Part shown: one piece after another, positions 51,976 to 60,275 of the stretch | Layout: every line of letters starts with the position of its first letter | Position numbering within the stretch: position 1 is the stretch's first letter | Origin: Mycobacterium paraffinicum | Lineage (GTDB): Bacteria; Actinomycetota; Actinomycetes; Mycobacteriales; Mycobacteriaceae | Direction: 5' to 3' | DNA length: 64,000 nucleotides | Assembly (NCBI RefSeq): GCF_001907675.1 | Contig: NZ_MPNT01000015.1 | Span: 81,564 to 145,563, forward strand | Program-made: the position numbers and the translations under genes | Notes under the pieces: model-generated | Seen by the model: the letters and a program-made list of their open reading frames with translations, nothing else | The model's database searches: none | Told to the model about the DNA's origin: nothing

Positions 51976-52385
51976 TGTTCCTCCGTGGCTGGTTCGGGAG
52001 TCCCTGTCAGCGCGCGGATGTCGCGCACGAGGACGTCGAGCGATGTCCCGGTCGGGAATACCGCGGCGGCGCCGGCGGAGAGCAGCTTGGGGACGTCGGC
52101 GTGCGGGATGGTTCCCCCGACGACGACGGCGATGTCCGCGGCGTCGGCGGCCCGCAGGGCCTCGATGGTGCGGGCGGTGAGTGCGAGGTGCGCACCGGAC
52201 AGAATGCTCAAGCCCACGACCGCCACGTCCTCCTGGACGGCGATCGAGGCGATGTCCTCGATGCGCTGCCGGATCCCCGTGTAGATCACCTCGAAGCCGG
52301 CATCGCGCAGGGTGCGGGCGACGATCTTGGCGCCCCGGTCGTGTCCGTCCAGGCCCGGCTTGGCGACCAGAATCCGGGGGGCCAC
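51960..52385 (-). CDS. Acyl-CoA mutase small subunit, B12-binding
   Basis: 141 aa from GTG 52385. PRILVAKPGLDGHDRGAKIVARTLRDAGFEVIYTG holds the base-off cobalamin motif D13-G-H15-D-R-G18, with H15 as lower axial ligand; GLSILSGAH and VVGGTIP complete the site. It is a free-standing domain of the kind found in isobutyryl- or archaeal methylmalonyl-CoA mutases, not the fused MutA/MutB form. The start overlaps the large subunit stop by 1 nt (TAGTG). Confidence 0.93.
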   Translation of the reverse strand: MAPRILVAKPGLDGHDRGAKIVARTLRDAGFEVIYTGIRQRIEDIASIAVQEDVAVVGLSILSGAHLALTARTIEALRAADAADIAVVVGGTIPHADVPKLLSAGAAAVFPTGTSLDVLVRDIRALTGTPEPATEEQCASE

Positions 52386-53962
52386 TAGAACACCACCGGT
52401 TGCTGGAACTCGCCCCACACCGCCTTGAGCGCGGAGACCATTTCACCGACCGTGCAGTAGGCGTTCGCGCACTCGATGAGGTTGTGCATCAGATTGTCGT
52501 CCCCTTCGGCGGCACGCGACAACGCCGCCAAACTGGCTTTGACTGCGGCCGAATCCCTTTCGGCCTTGACCTTGGATAGCCGCTTGAGCTGAAGGTCGCG
52601 CCCTTCGGCGTCGAGCTCATAGGTGACGACATCGTGTTGGGGCTCCTCGGTCACGAACCGGTTTACTCCGACGACCGGTCGAGCGCCGGATTCGATGTCC
52701 TGGTGGACCTTGAATGCCTCGTCGGCGATCAGACCCTGCAGATAGCCGTCCTCGATGGCGTGGACCATGCCGCCGTGCCGCTCCAGGTCGGACATGATCT
52801 CGATGATGCGCGCCTCGGTGGCGTCGGTGAGCGCCTCCACGAAGTAGGAGCCGCCCAGCGGGTCGGCGACGCTGGCCACGCCGGTTTCGTGCGCGAGGAT
52901 CTGCTGGGTGCGCAGCGCCAGCGTCGTGGTTTCCTCGGTGGGCAGGGCGAACGGCTCGTCCCAGGCCGCGGTGAACATCGACTGGACACCGCCCAGCACC
53001 GCGGCCATGGCCTCGTAGGCCACCCGGACGATGTTGTTGTGGGCCTGCGGCGCGTACAGCGAGGCGCCTCCGCAGACGCAGCCGAAGCGGAACATCGCCG
53101 CCTTGTCCGTCGTCGCCCCGTAGCGCTCCTTGACTATGGTGGCCCAACGCCGACGCCCCGCACGGTATTTGGCGATCTCCTCGAAGAAATCGCCGTGGGT
53201 GTAGAAGAAATACGAGATCTGCGGCGCGAACTGATCGATCGTCATCCGGCCGCGCTCGACCACCGTGTCGCAGTAGGTCACCCCGTCGGCCAGGGTGAAC
53301 GCCATCTCTTGCACCGCGTTGGCCCCCGCGTCGCGGAAGTGCGCCCCGGCCACCGAAATCGCGTTGAACCTCGGCACCTGGGCCGCGCAGAACTCGATGG
53401 TGTCGGCGATCAACCGCAGGGATGGCTCCGGCGGCCAGATCCAGGTCCCGCGCGAGGCGTATTCCTTGAGGATGTCGTTCTGGATGGTCCCGGTGAGCTT
53501 CGCCCGCGGTATCCCCTTCTTCTCGGCGGCGGCGACGTAGAACGCCAGCAGGATGGCGGCCGTCCCATTGATCGTCATGCTCGTGCTGAGCTTGTCCAGC
53601 GGGATGCCGTCGAACAGGATCTGGAAGTCGGCCAGCGTGTCGACCGCGACGCCGACCCGGCCCACCTCCTCGCCGAACTCGGGGTCGTCGGAGTCGTACC
53701 CACACTGGGTGGGCAGGTCGAGCGCCACCGACAGCCCGGTCCCGCCTTGTTCCAGGAGGTAGCGGTACCGGCGATTGGATTCCTCGGCGGTGCCGAACCC
53801 CGAGTATTGGCGGAAGGTCCACAGCTTGCCCCGGTAGCCGGACGCGAAGTTACCCCGGGTGAAGGGAAACTCCCCCGGCTGCGGAGGTTCCGCGCTGACG
53901 TCCGCCGGCCCGTAGACCGGCCGCAGCGGGATACCTGACGGAGTGCGGGCCGTATTATCCAT
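52385..53962 (-). CDS. B12-dependent acyl-CoA mutase, large subunit
   Basis: 525 aa from ATG 53962; the frame runs upstream across the palindrome and is not coding there. Mutase motifs: TFRQYSGFGTAEESNRRY, ALDLPTQCGYDSDDP, GTIQNDILKEYASRGTWIWPPEPS and ISVAGAHFRDAGA with catalytic His208. From memory, methylmalonyl-CoA mutase uses Tyr and Arg where this protein has Y53 and R171, whereas isobutyryl-CoA mutase has Phe and Gln; so a methylmalonyl- or similarly carboxylated substrate is favoured. First gene of the mutase-B12 subunit-LLM-CoA-transferase operon. Confidence 0.92.
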   Translation of the reverse strand: MDNTARTPSGIPLRPVYGPADVSAEPPQPGEFPFTRGNFASGYRGKLWTFRQYSGFGTAEESNRRYRYLLEQGGTGLSVALDLPTQCGYDSDDPEFGEEVGRVGVAVDTLADFQILFDGIPLDKLSTSMTINGTAAILLAFYVAAAEKKGIPRAKLTGTIQNDILKEYASRGTWIWPPEPSLRLIADTIEFCAAQVPRFNAISVAGAHFRDAGANAVQEMAFTLADGVTYCDTVVERGRMTIDQFAPQISYFFYTHGDFFEEIAKYRAGRRRWATIVKERYGATTDKAAMFRFGCVCGGASLYAPQAHNNIVRVAYEAMAAVLGGVQSMFTAAWDEPFALPTEETTTLALRTQQILAHETGVASVADPLGGSYFVEALTDATEARIIEIMSDLERHGGMVHAIEDGYLQGLIADEAFKVHQDIESGARPVVGVNRFVTEEPQHDVVTYELDAEGRDLQLKRLSKVKAERDSAAVKASLAALSRAAEGDDNLMHNLIECANAYCTVGEMVSALKAVWGEFQQPVVF

Positions 53963-54003
53963 CGGTGAATAACGTACTTGCAAAAAAAGAGAATGCCAAT
54001 ACC

Positions 54004-54028
54004 ACATGTTTGACCTGGTCAAACATGT
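54004..54028. promoter_or_regulatory. Perfect 25-bp dyad upstream of the mutase operon
   Basis: Left arm ACATGTTTGACC (54004-54015), one central T, right arm GGTCAAACATGT (54017-54028): 12-bp arms without mismatch. It lies 42-66 nt upstream of the mutase ATG and 20 nt beyond the methyltransferase stop. It is unlike the other dyads in the window and no adjacent regulator gene is evident. It is read as an operator; as a terminator for the methyltransferase it would lack a U-run. Confidence 0.8.
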
Positions 54029-54047
54029 CCCCCCGGTCCTCGATCGG

Positions 54048-54860
54048 CTACTCCCGGCAGAGGATCTCACCATGCGGGATGGCGATCCAGCCGTCCGCCG
54101 CCGTGGCCCATTGCCGCCACGCCGCCGAGATCTCCTCGAGCTGCGCGGCCGTCGCCAGACCCAGATTCAGCAGGTCGCGCGCCACCCGCGAGTGCAGGAT
54201 CCGGTCGGCCCACATGCCGCCCCACCATTCACGTGTTGCGGGCGTCGCGTAGCACCACACGCTGCCCGTCGGGGTGACGTCGGCGAAGCCCGCCTGCCGC
54301 GCCCAGGACAGCAACCGCCGCCCGGCATCGGGTTCGCCCCCGTTCGCCCGAGCGGCGCGCTCGTAGAGGTCGCGCCACAGATTTAGCGCCGGCACCTCGG
54401 GGAACCAGATGAACCCCGCGTAGTCGGCATCGCGGGCCGCCACGACACCGCCGGGCGCGCACACCCGTTTCATCTCCCGCAGCGCCCCCACCGGATCGGC
54501 GACGTGCTGGAGCACCTGGTGCGCGTGCACCACGTCGAAGGCGTCGTCCGCAAAGTCGAGCCGGTGCACGTCGGCGGTGGCGAACGAAACGTTCGACAGG
54601 CCGCGTCGCTCGACCTCGGCGCGGGCCACATCGATGACGTCGGCCGACTGGTCGACGGCCGTCACCGGTCCCGGCGCCACCCGCGCGGCGAGATCGGCGG
54701 TGATCGTGCCGGGCCCGCACCCGACGTCCAGGACCGACAGCCCGGACTTCAGGTGCGGCAGCAGATAGGCCGCGGAGTCTTCCGCGGTGCGCCGCTGGTG
54801 ACTCCGCAGCACCGACTCGTGGTGCCCGTGCGTGTAGGTGGCCCCGCCTTCACCGTTCAT
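54048..54860 (-). CDS. Class I SAM-dependent methyltransferase
   Basis: 270 aa. LSVLDVGCGPGTITADLAARVAPGPVTAVDQS (motif I and post-I), FATADVHRLDFADDAFDVVHAHQVLQHVADPVGALREMKRVCAPGGVVAARD (motifs II-III) match UbiE-type small-molecule methyltransferases. The C-terminal 100 residues form a substrate cap. Start at ATG 54860. It is upstream of the mutase operon in the same direction but separated by the 25-bp dyad. Acceptor unknown. Confidence 0.88.
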   Translation of the reverse strand: MNGEGGATYTHGHHESVLRSHQRRTAEDSAAYLLPHLKSGLSVLDVGCGPGTITADLAARVAPGPVTAVDQSADVIDVARAEVERRGLSNVSFATADVHRLDFADDAFDVVHAHQVLQHVADPVGALREMKRVCAPGGVVAARDADYAGFIWFPEVPALNLWRDLYERAARANGGEPDAGRRLLSWARQAGFADVTPTGSVWCYATPATREWWGGMWADRILHSRVARDLLNLGLATAAQLEEISAAWRQWATAADGWIAIPHGEILCRE

Positions 54861-54885
54861 GCCCGAAGCCTACCGAGCCGCCTCA

Positions 54886-54900
54886 TATAGTGAAACTATA
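54886..54900. promoter_or_regulatory. AT-rich dyad between methyltransferase and VanX-like genes
   Basis: TATAGT-GAA-ACTATA (6-bp perfect arms) is nested inside wider arms CTCATATA (54882) and TATATGAG (54908). It lies 26 nt upstream of the methyltransferase ATG and directly downstream of the VanX-like stop. Operator or promoter function is inferred. Confidence 0.5.
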
Positions 54901-54916
54901 GTCTCAATATATGAGA

Positions 54917-55618
54917 TCAATCGACGGGCACGTTCAGGATGGGCCGGTCGGTCGCGGCGCCCGGGCCGTCGAAGTGCCACCACTCACCGGAGTACGGCGC
55001 CAGCCCGCCGTACTTCATGGCGTTGCGCAGCGCGGCGCGGTTCGCCTGCGCGTCGTCGCTGACGCCCTGGGTAGCGAAAGCGTTTGCGCGCGAAGAGAAA
55101 TCGTCGAAATCGGTGCCCATGTCCGCCAGGCAAAGCCCCTCCGCGTGCAGCCCGGAAGCGCACGGCTGCTGTGCCGTCGTCAAGGTCACGTCGACCGAGC
55201 GCCCCGACTCGTGGCTGTGCGCGTACTGGCCGGGCCGCGCGACCCACGCCGGATTGGGGACGACGTTGAACATCTTCACCTGCACGTCGTGGGGCCGATA
55301 GCAATCCCAGAACACCAGGAGGTGCCCCTGCGGGCGTAGCGCCGTCGCGGCCGTCGCCAGCCCGGACGCCATGGATTGGTGCACCAGGCATCGGGCGTCG
55401 GAGGGGTACAGCTGCGTGTGCGTGAAGTTGTTGGTCGTCGCGTAGCGCAGGTCGATGATGGCGTCGGGCACCACGCTGCGGACGTCGACGAATCCGGCCG
55501 CGCGGGCCGCATCGCCCACCGGTGGAATGTCGGGGCCGGCCTGGGCGGTCCCGGTGCCGGAGACACCGACCAGACCCGCGGCGACCGCGACCGCCAGGTT
55601 CGGGCGCAAAAGACGCAT
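54917..55618 (-). CDS. Secreted D-alanyl-D-alanine dipeptidase (VanX/DdpX-like, M15D)
   Basis: 233 aa with a Sec signal peptide (RLLRPNLAVAVAAGLVGVSGTGTAQA). Zinc site: H136 and D143 in SHESGRSVD and H215 in GEWWHF; E212 is the catalytic base and R58 (DLRYAT) the transition-state Arg, all at VanX spacing. It hydrolyses D-Ala-D-Ala dipeptide or related muropeptide fragments in the envelope. Extra Cys pairs (C77, C106, C153, C163) suggest disulfides in an exported protein. Not obviously tied to the catabolic genes. Confidence 0.9.
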   Translation of the reverse strand: MRLLRPNLAVAVAAGLVGVSGTGTAQAGPDIPPVGDAARAAGFVDVRSVVPDAIIDLRYATTNNFTHTQLYPSDARCLVHQSMASGLATAATALRPQGHLLVFWDCYRPHDVQVKMFNVVPNPAWVARPGQYAHSHESGRSVDVTLTTAQQPCASGLHAEGLCLADMGTDFDDFSSRANAFATQGVSDDAQANRAALRNAMKYGGLAPYSGEWWHFDGPGAATDRPILNVPVD

Positions 55619-55660
55619 CCGGTCATTGTCGCCGTTGGTCGCCGTGAGTTGCGTTAGCGC

Positions 55661-56260
55661 CTAGGAGATGTCGCCCTCGACGTAGCGCTGCAGGTTCGGG
55701 GCGACCGCCGCCACCACCTGATCGTCGGACATGGACGCGATCGGCTCGATCTTCCAGACGTAGCGCAACAACGCGAAACCGATCAACTGGGTGGCGATCA
55801 GCCCGCTGCGCCGCAGCCGATCGTCCTCGTCGGCCCCGAGGGTGGAACCGCCGATCAGGCCGCGCTCCACGATGAGCCGCAGCTTCTCTCGCGTCTTGTC
55901 TTCGTGGGCGGCGGTCAGCACCACGGCGCGCAGGACGGGGCCCACCTCCTGGTCGGTCCACGTGTCCAGCACGGTGCGGATCAATTGCCTGCCCAGGTCC
56001 GCCTTGGGCGTCGCCCACGTCGCGGCCACCGCGTCGAGCCACTTCTGTGGTGGCGTGGTGGCGGCATCGAGCAACCCCTCCTTGGAGCCGAAGTAGTGGT
56101 AGATGAGGGCGGGGTCGACGTCGGCGGTCCGCGCGACGGCGCGAATGGCCGTGCCGGCCCAGCCATGTTCGGCGAATTCGTCGCGAGCGGCGGCCAGGAT
56201 GCGCGCCGCCAGCACGCCGCGTTCGTCGCGCGGACCGGGGGTGGTCGATCGCTTCGGCAC
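55661..56260 (-). CDS. TetR-family regulator, divergent from CocE/NonD hydrolase
   Basis: 199 aa. HTH: RILAAARDEFAEHGWAGTAIRAVARTADVDPALIYHYFGSKEGLLDAAT, followed by a TetR_C ligand domain (LIRTVLDTWTDQEVGPVLRAVVLTA). Start ATG 56260. A perfect dyad at 56290-56309 separates it from the divergent hydrolase gene, so it probably controls both. Confidence 0.9.
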   Translation of the reverse strand: MPKRSTTPGPRDERGVLAARILAAARDEFAEHGWAGTAIRAVARTADVDPALIYHYFGSKEGLLDAATTPPQKWLDAVAATWATPKADLGRQLIRTVLDTWTDQEVGPVLRAVVLTAAHEDKTREKLRLIVERGLIGGSTLGADEDDRLRRSGLIATQLIGFALLRYVWKIEPIASMSDDQVVAAVAPNLQRYVEGDIS

Positions 56261-56289
56261 CGCCTCACCATACCCGAAGTTTCATCTTG

Positions 56290-56309
56290 CGTTGAAACTA
56301 TTTTCAACG
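56290..56309. promoter_or_regulatory. TetR operator candidate CGTTGAAA-CTAT-TTTCAACG
   Basis: Perfect 8-bp arms around a 4-nt centre, 30 nt from the TetR start and 13 nt before the hydrolase GTG. Flanking TTTCATC (56280) and GCGTGAAAC (56313) extend the symmetry loosely. Confidence 0.75.
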
Positions 56310-56321
56310 TAGCGTGAAACT

Positions 56322-58031
56322 GTGACGACGCTCAATGGCCCGCAGACCACCGGCCGCGAATACCGGAACCTCAGCGAGCCGCGGTACGCGTCGCGCACCG
56401 ACGTCAACACCGCGATCACGATGCGTGACGGCACAACGCTTTTGGCCGACGTGCACCGGCCCGATGCCGACGGCCGCTTCCCGGCTCTGCTGGCCGCGTC
56501 GCCATACCCGCGGCAGATGCAGGACCTCGGCGCCCCCGCGGGGTTCATCGAGGCCGGCAGGACGGACTTCTGGGTGCCGCGCGGTTACGTGCACGTGATC
56601 GCGAATCTCCGCGGCACCTGCGGCTCCGAGGGCTCCTTCAACTTCTTCGACGCGCAGGAACGCCGGGACGTCTACGACCTGGTGGAGTGGGTCGCGGCGC
56701 AGCCGTGGTGCGACGGCAACGTCGGCATGATCGGCATCAGCTACTTCGCGATGACCCAACTGGAGGCCGCCGTCGAGCGGCCGCCACACCTGAAAACGAT
56801 CTTTCCCCTCGCCGTGACGGCCGACCTGTACGAGGGCGCCAACCATCACGGGCTGGTGAGTTCGTCCTTCATCACACCGTTTCTCGCCATGATGGGCCTC
56901 ACCTCCGACCGCAGCGACAAGTTATGGCGCAGCAAGCCAGTCGGATTGGCGCGGCGCGTGCTGAACAGCCCGGGCGTGCACAAGAAATTCGAGACCAGGA
57001 ACGGCGAGGCGGCGGTCACGATGCTGCGCCAACTGCTCAGGCTGCCGCACAATCCCCACCCGTGGGACGAATTGTGGCAGGAGGCGGTGGTCAAGCACCC
57101 GACGCGTGACGAGTGGTGGGATGAGCGAAACCTGTTGCCATTGCTCAAAGAAATCGACATCCCGGTCTACCTTGGGTGCGACTGGCAGAACGTGCCGTTA
57201 CACCTGCCGTCGACCTTCGCCGCCTGGAAAGTGTTGTCGGACAACGCCTGCGTGCGAATGGGCATGCTTGGCGAGTTCGGCTTGACCTGGCCATGGGAAA
57301 GCATGCACACCGAGGCGCTGGCCTGGTATGACCATTGGTTGAAGGGGCGCGACACCGGAATCACCGACGGGCCGCCGATTCGCTACTTTCTGCCCGGCGC
57401 CGACGAGTGGCGAACCGCTGACTCCTGGCCGCCGGCACACGCCCCGCATCGCGAACTGGCCCTGCGGGCCGACGGCGGTTTGGCCGCCGACGAAGGCGAG
57501 CCGGGCAGCCGTGAATTCATGGTCGTCGGCTCGGGCCTGGGCCGCATCAAACCCAGCGAGATCGACCCACCAGCGATGCTGGTTTGGACCAGCGCGCCGC
57601 TGGCCGCGAACCTCGACGTGGTCGGCGACATCGAGCTGCGGCTGGTGGCCTCAGCGACGGCGATCGACACCGCGTGGATCGTGACGCTGCACGACGTGGC
57701 GCCCGACGGCGAAACGACCGACGTGACCGCGGGCTGGTTGCGCGCCAGCCTGCGCGAGGTCGACGAAGGGGCCAGTCGCCCCGGTGCGCCGGCGCTGCCC
57801 TGCCGCAAGCCCCAAGCGGTGCCGCTGGGCGAGGCTGTCGAGTACCGAATCCCCTTGGTTCCCAATGCCCGACGGTTCAAGGCCGGCCACCGCATCCGCC
57901 TGACACTGACCAGCGACGACCAGGACCCGGCGGCGCCGGCGATCATGAACTTCCGCCACGCCAGCGTCGGCACGTCCAGCTGGAACACCGTGCGCTCCTC
58001 GTCGCGACTCCTGCTGCCAGCGCTGGACTAA
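56322..58031 (+). CDS. CocE/NonD family acyl hydrolase (S15 peptidase-like)
   Basis: 569 aa from GTG 56322. The N-terminal alpha/beta domain has ITMRDGTTLLADVHRPDADGRFP, NLRGTCGSEG and the nucleophile elbow MIGISYFAMTQ with S140; the cap region and the C-terminal jelly roll (ELRLVASATAIDTAWIVTLHDVAPDGETTDVTAGWLRAS) complete the cocaine-esterase/X-Pro-dipeptidyl-peptidase architecture. No signal peptide. It hydrolyses esters or amides; TetR-linked control suggests induction by substrate. Confidence 0.9.
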   Translation: MTTLNGPQTTGREYRNLSEPRYASRTDVNTAITMRDGTTLLADVHRPDADGRFPALLAASPYPRQMQDLGAPAGFIEAGRTDFWVPRGYVHVIANLRGTCGSEGSFNFFDAQERRDVYDLVEWVAAQPWCDGNVGMIGISYFAMTQLEAAVERPPHLKTIFPLAVTADLYEGANHHGLVSSSFITPFLAMMGLTSDRSDKLWRSKPVGLARRVLNSPGVHKKFETRNGEAAVTMLRQLLRLPHNPHPWDELWQEAVVKHPTRDEWWDERNLLPLLKEIDIPVYLGCDWQNVPLHLPSTFAAWKVLSDNACVRMGMLGEFGLTWPWESMHTEALAWYDHWLKGRDTGITDGPPIRYFLPGADEWRTADSWPPAHAPHRELALRADGGLAADEGEPGSREFMVVGSGLGRIKPSEIDPPAMLVWTSAPLAANLDVVGDIELRLVASATAIDTAWIVTLHDVAPDGETTDVTAGWLRASLREVDEGASRPGAPALPCRKPQAVPLGEAVEYRIPLVPNARRFKAGHRIRLTLTSDDQDPAAPAIMNFRHASVGTSSWNTVRSSSRLLLPALD

Positions 58032-58159
58032 CGCACGTTGATGGTCCGTTAGTTCACCGGGGTGAATTCGATGTGTGCAGCTCGGTGAGGCCACACAGCA
58101 GTGAGGTGGACTCCCGGCTCTTCATGCGCAGTGGCTCTTCCATCAACTGGCCGATGAGA

Positions 58160-59008
58160 TCACGGTCGGCGCAGTTCCGGTTGATCACCGAGGACCTGGA
58201 CCGCCGAGCTGGGCAGCTTGGTTAAGCGGCTACGGACGGAACGACACCTCATCCGTCCAATGTGCAAAGACTGCGGCGCTTCTCTAGTTCTTGATGGAAG
58301 CCAGTCTGCGCAGGGGGACGCCAGCGCCGCGGCGGCCACGCTGGTCAGTGCTGCCACTGACGGCTTCGGTGACCAGCGCAGGGCGGACACCGCCCAGCCG
58401 ATTGGCTTGTCGAGCTGCGGATCCGAGCCGTTATGGTTCGTGATCGTCTGCGACCGATCCGTCGACTCGGCGAAGATGCCCAGCGTCGCCAGTAAGAACG
58501 CCCTGATGTCCTGTGGCCCTGGGCTCGTGACGAGGTTGCGGTCACGCACGACTCCTCGGTCGAGCCAGGTGGCGCCGGCGTTTACCAAGTCGTCGCGGAT
58601 GCCCGGCCATGAGGTCAGGGTGCGCCCGGCCAGCAGTCCCGCCGAGGCAAGCACCCACGGCCCGTGACACAACGTGGCGATTGGTTTGCCGGCGTGGTCG
58701 AACGCGCGGACAAAGTCTCGGGCCTCCGCCGACTGCCGCAGTAGGTCGGGGTTGATGAAGCCCCCGGGAAGCAGCAGCCCGTCGTAGCGGTCAGGGTCTG
58801 CCTCGGTGACAACCTTGTCCACACCGACCCGGGTCGCCGGCATGTGTAAGTTAACGCCGCGGATGCGGCCGTGACGCAGCGAGACGACATCCACCGTTGC
58901 ACCGGCTAATTGCAACGCGCGCAACGGAATCACCAGCTCCACTTTCTCGAAGCCGTCGGCGGCCAGCGCCACGATCTTCCGCCCTGAAAGGCGTCGTGCG
59001 TGGGACAT
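58160..59008 (-). CDS. DJ-1/PfpI family protein with C-terminal extension
   Basis: 282 aa from ATG 59008 (ATG 59011 overlaps). RKIVALAADGFEKVELVIPLRALQLAGATVDVVSL, LLLPGGF and TLCHGPWVLASAGLLAGRTLTSWPGIRDDLVNAGATWLDRGVV match PfpI/YhbO-type proteins; C114-H115 is the nucleophile and E21 the usual acidic partner. Family members are about 180-190 aa; the last 90 residues are an unassigned, low-complexity basic tail that may partly result from an altered frame near the end. Stress or glyoxalase-like role possible. The 128-bp gap to the CocE gene holds nothing recognised. Confidence 0.82.
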   Translation of the reverse strand: MSHARRLSGRKIVALAADGFEKVELVIPLRALQLAGATVDVVSLRHGRIRGVNLHMPATRVGVDKVVTEADPDRYDGLLLPGGFINPDLLRQSAEARDFVRAFDHAGKPIATLCHGPWVLASAGLLAGRTLTSWPGIRDDLVNAGATWLDRGVVRDRNLVTSPGPQDIRAFLLATLGIFAESTDRSQTITNHNGSDPQLDKPIGWAVSALRWSPKPSVAALTSVAAAALASPCADWLPSRTREAPQSLHIGRMRCRSVRSRLTKLPSSAVQVLGDQPELRRP

Positions 59009-59117
59009 CATGCTCTTCCTGTCAGTTACGGCGCTCGATGCGCCGGGTTACTAATCGGCCGTATCGGCTGGCTGCTCAACCGACCGCGAACGTGCTTGTG
59101 TGCGAGCGCCGCGCCCC

Positions 59118-60275
59118 TCAGCGCGCCTGTCCCGCCATGGCCGGACCGATCCGCGGCCGCCGCCACAATTCCCAGGCCAACCGGCAAACCCCGATGCCGG
59201 CGAGCAGGCCGAGTGCTGCGAGGGCGGGTATCTGCAACAACGCGGGCAGGCTCGCCGCGGTGGCCACCCCGGTAACGGTGCGATCGGCAGGAAGCTGCCG
59301 GTGGTCACGCCATCGGTAGGCGACGTCAGCGAGATAGAACAACGCCATGCCGCCGGCCAGTGCGATCGCGGGCGGCAGCGGCAGCGGAACGGTGGCGTGC
59401 TCGATGGTGGCATGCGCTCCGACGGCGAACAGCATGATGCCGGCGACCATTGGCAGGTGTAGGTAGCTGTAGGCATCACGGGCAAGATGGGCCCGTTCTG
59501 CACCGGTGGCCCGCTCCAGCCGCTGCCGCGCCCCGGACGTCAGACCGAAGTAGGTCCACCAGAAGGTAGCCATGACGGCCACCCCCAGCACCAGAGAAGC
59601 AATCACCTGCCATCGGCCGAGATCCCTTGCTGCCCCGCCCAATTCCACAACCACCTCACCGAGCGCGATGATGATGATCGAGCCGTGACGCGATACGAAG
59701 TAGGACGGCGAGACGCGGAATCCGCCGAGGCCGAGCACTGCCGGTGCGCCGTAGTCGATCACCGCCGCGGCTACCCACAGCAGTTCGCGGCCGGGCGAGT
59801 CGACGAAGGCGGCGGCCACGATGCAAGCGGGCGCGGCGACGAACGCCGGCGCTATTCGACGGGTGCCCCGTCGCAACGCGGCGTCCTCGTGCGACGAGAG
59901 GGCAACGAATTTCACCACGTGGATCAACCGGACCACCAGCAGGCCGATTGCGAAGACCAGCGCGCCCGATGCAAACGCCCTGGGAAGCGCTGCGGCGGCT
60001 ACCAACATCGCGGCCATCGCAGCGATGACTATCGCCTCATGCCACACGTTGGCCGTGTCGAACGTGTTGATGAGCCAGGTATAGCCCACCCAGGCCCACC
60101 ACACCGCAAGCAGCGCCAGTGCGGCCCGGCCGAATCCCGTTGGCGAGAGATCGTGCAGCACGAGTTGCGTGACCTGGGACATGGCGAAGGTGAACACCAG
60201 GTCAAAGAAGAGTTCGAGGTTGCCCTCGGAGCGCGGGCCCACGTGCTGAGTCGAGTTTCGTTCGCCGTCGCCCAT
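59118..60275 (-). CDS. LtrA (low temperature requirement A) family membrane protein
   Basis: 385 aa from ATG 60275, with GGGGGA upstream. About ten transmembrane helices; SEGNLELFFDLVFTFAMSQVTQLV is the family signature at the N-terminus, then YFVSRHGSIIIIALGEVVVELG and FWWTYFG. LtrA proteins are integral membrane proteins of uncertain, possibly transport-related function. It is the last chromosomal gene before the tRNA-Phe scar. Confidence 0.88.
   Translation of the reverse strand: MGDGERNSTQHVGPRSEGNLELFFDLVFTFAMSQVTQLVLHDLSPTGFGRAALALLAVWWAWVGYTWLINTFDTANVWHEAIVIAAMAAMLVAAAALPRAFASGALVFAIGLLVVRLIHVVKFVALSSHEDAALRRGTRRIAPAFVAAPACIVAAAFVDSPGRELLWVAAAVIDYGAPAVLGLGGFRVSPSYFVSRHGSIIIIALGEVVVELGGAARDLGRWQVIASLVLGVAVMATFWWTYFGLTSGARQRLERATGAERAHLARDAYSYLHLPMVAGIMLFAVGAHATIEHATVPLPLPPAIALAGGMALFYLADVAYRWRDHRQLPADRTVTGVATAASLPALLQIPALAALGLLAGIGVCRLAWELWRRPRIGPAMAGQAR

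Noticed and set aside
53989..54003. GAGAAT half-site upstream of the mutase start
   Set aside because: Only one arm matches (GAGAATGCCAATACC); kept out of the list of full operators.
58032..58159. Possible gene end between CocE and DJ-1 genes
   Set aside because: A minus-strand frame (CADRDLIGQLMEEPLRMKSR) looks protein-like but has no start or family; it may be an alternative C-terminus of the DJ-1 protein if a frameshift exists, which cannot be decided here.
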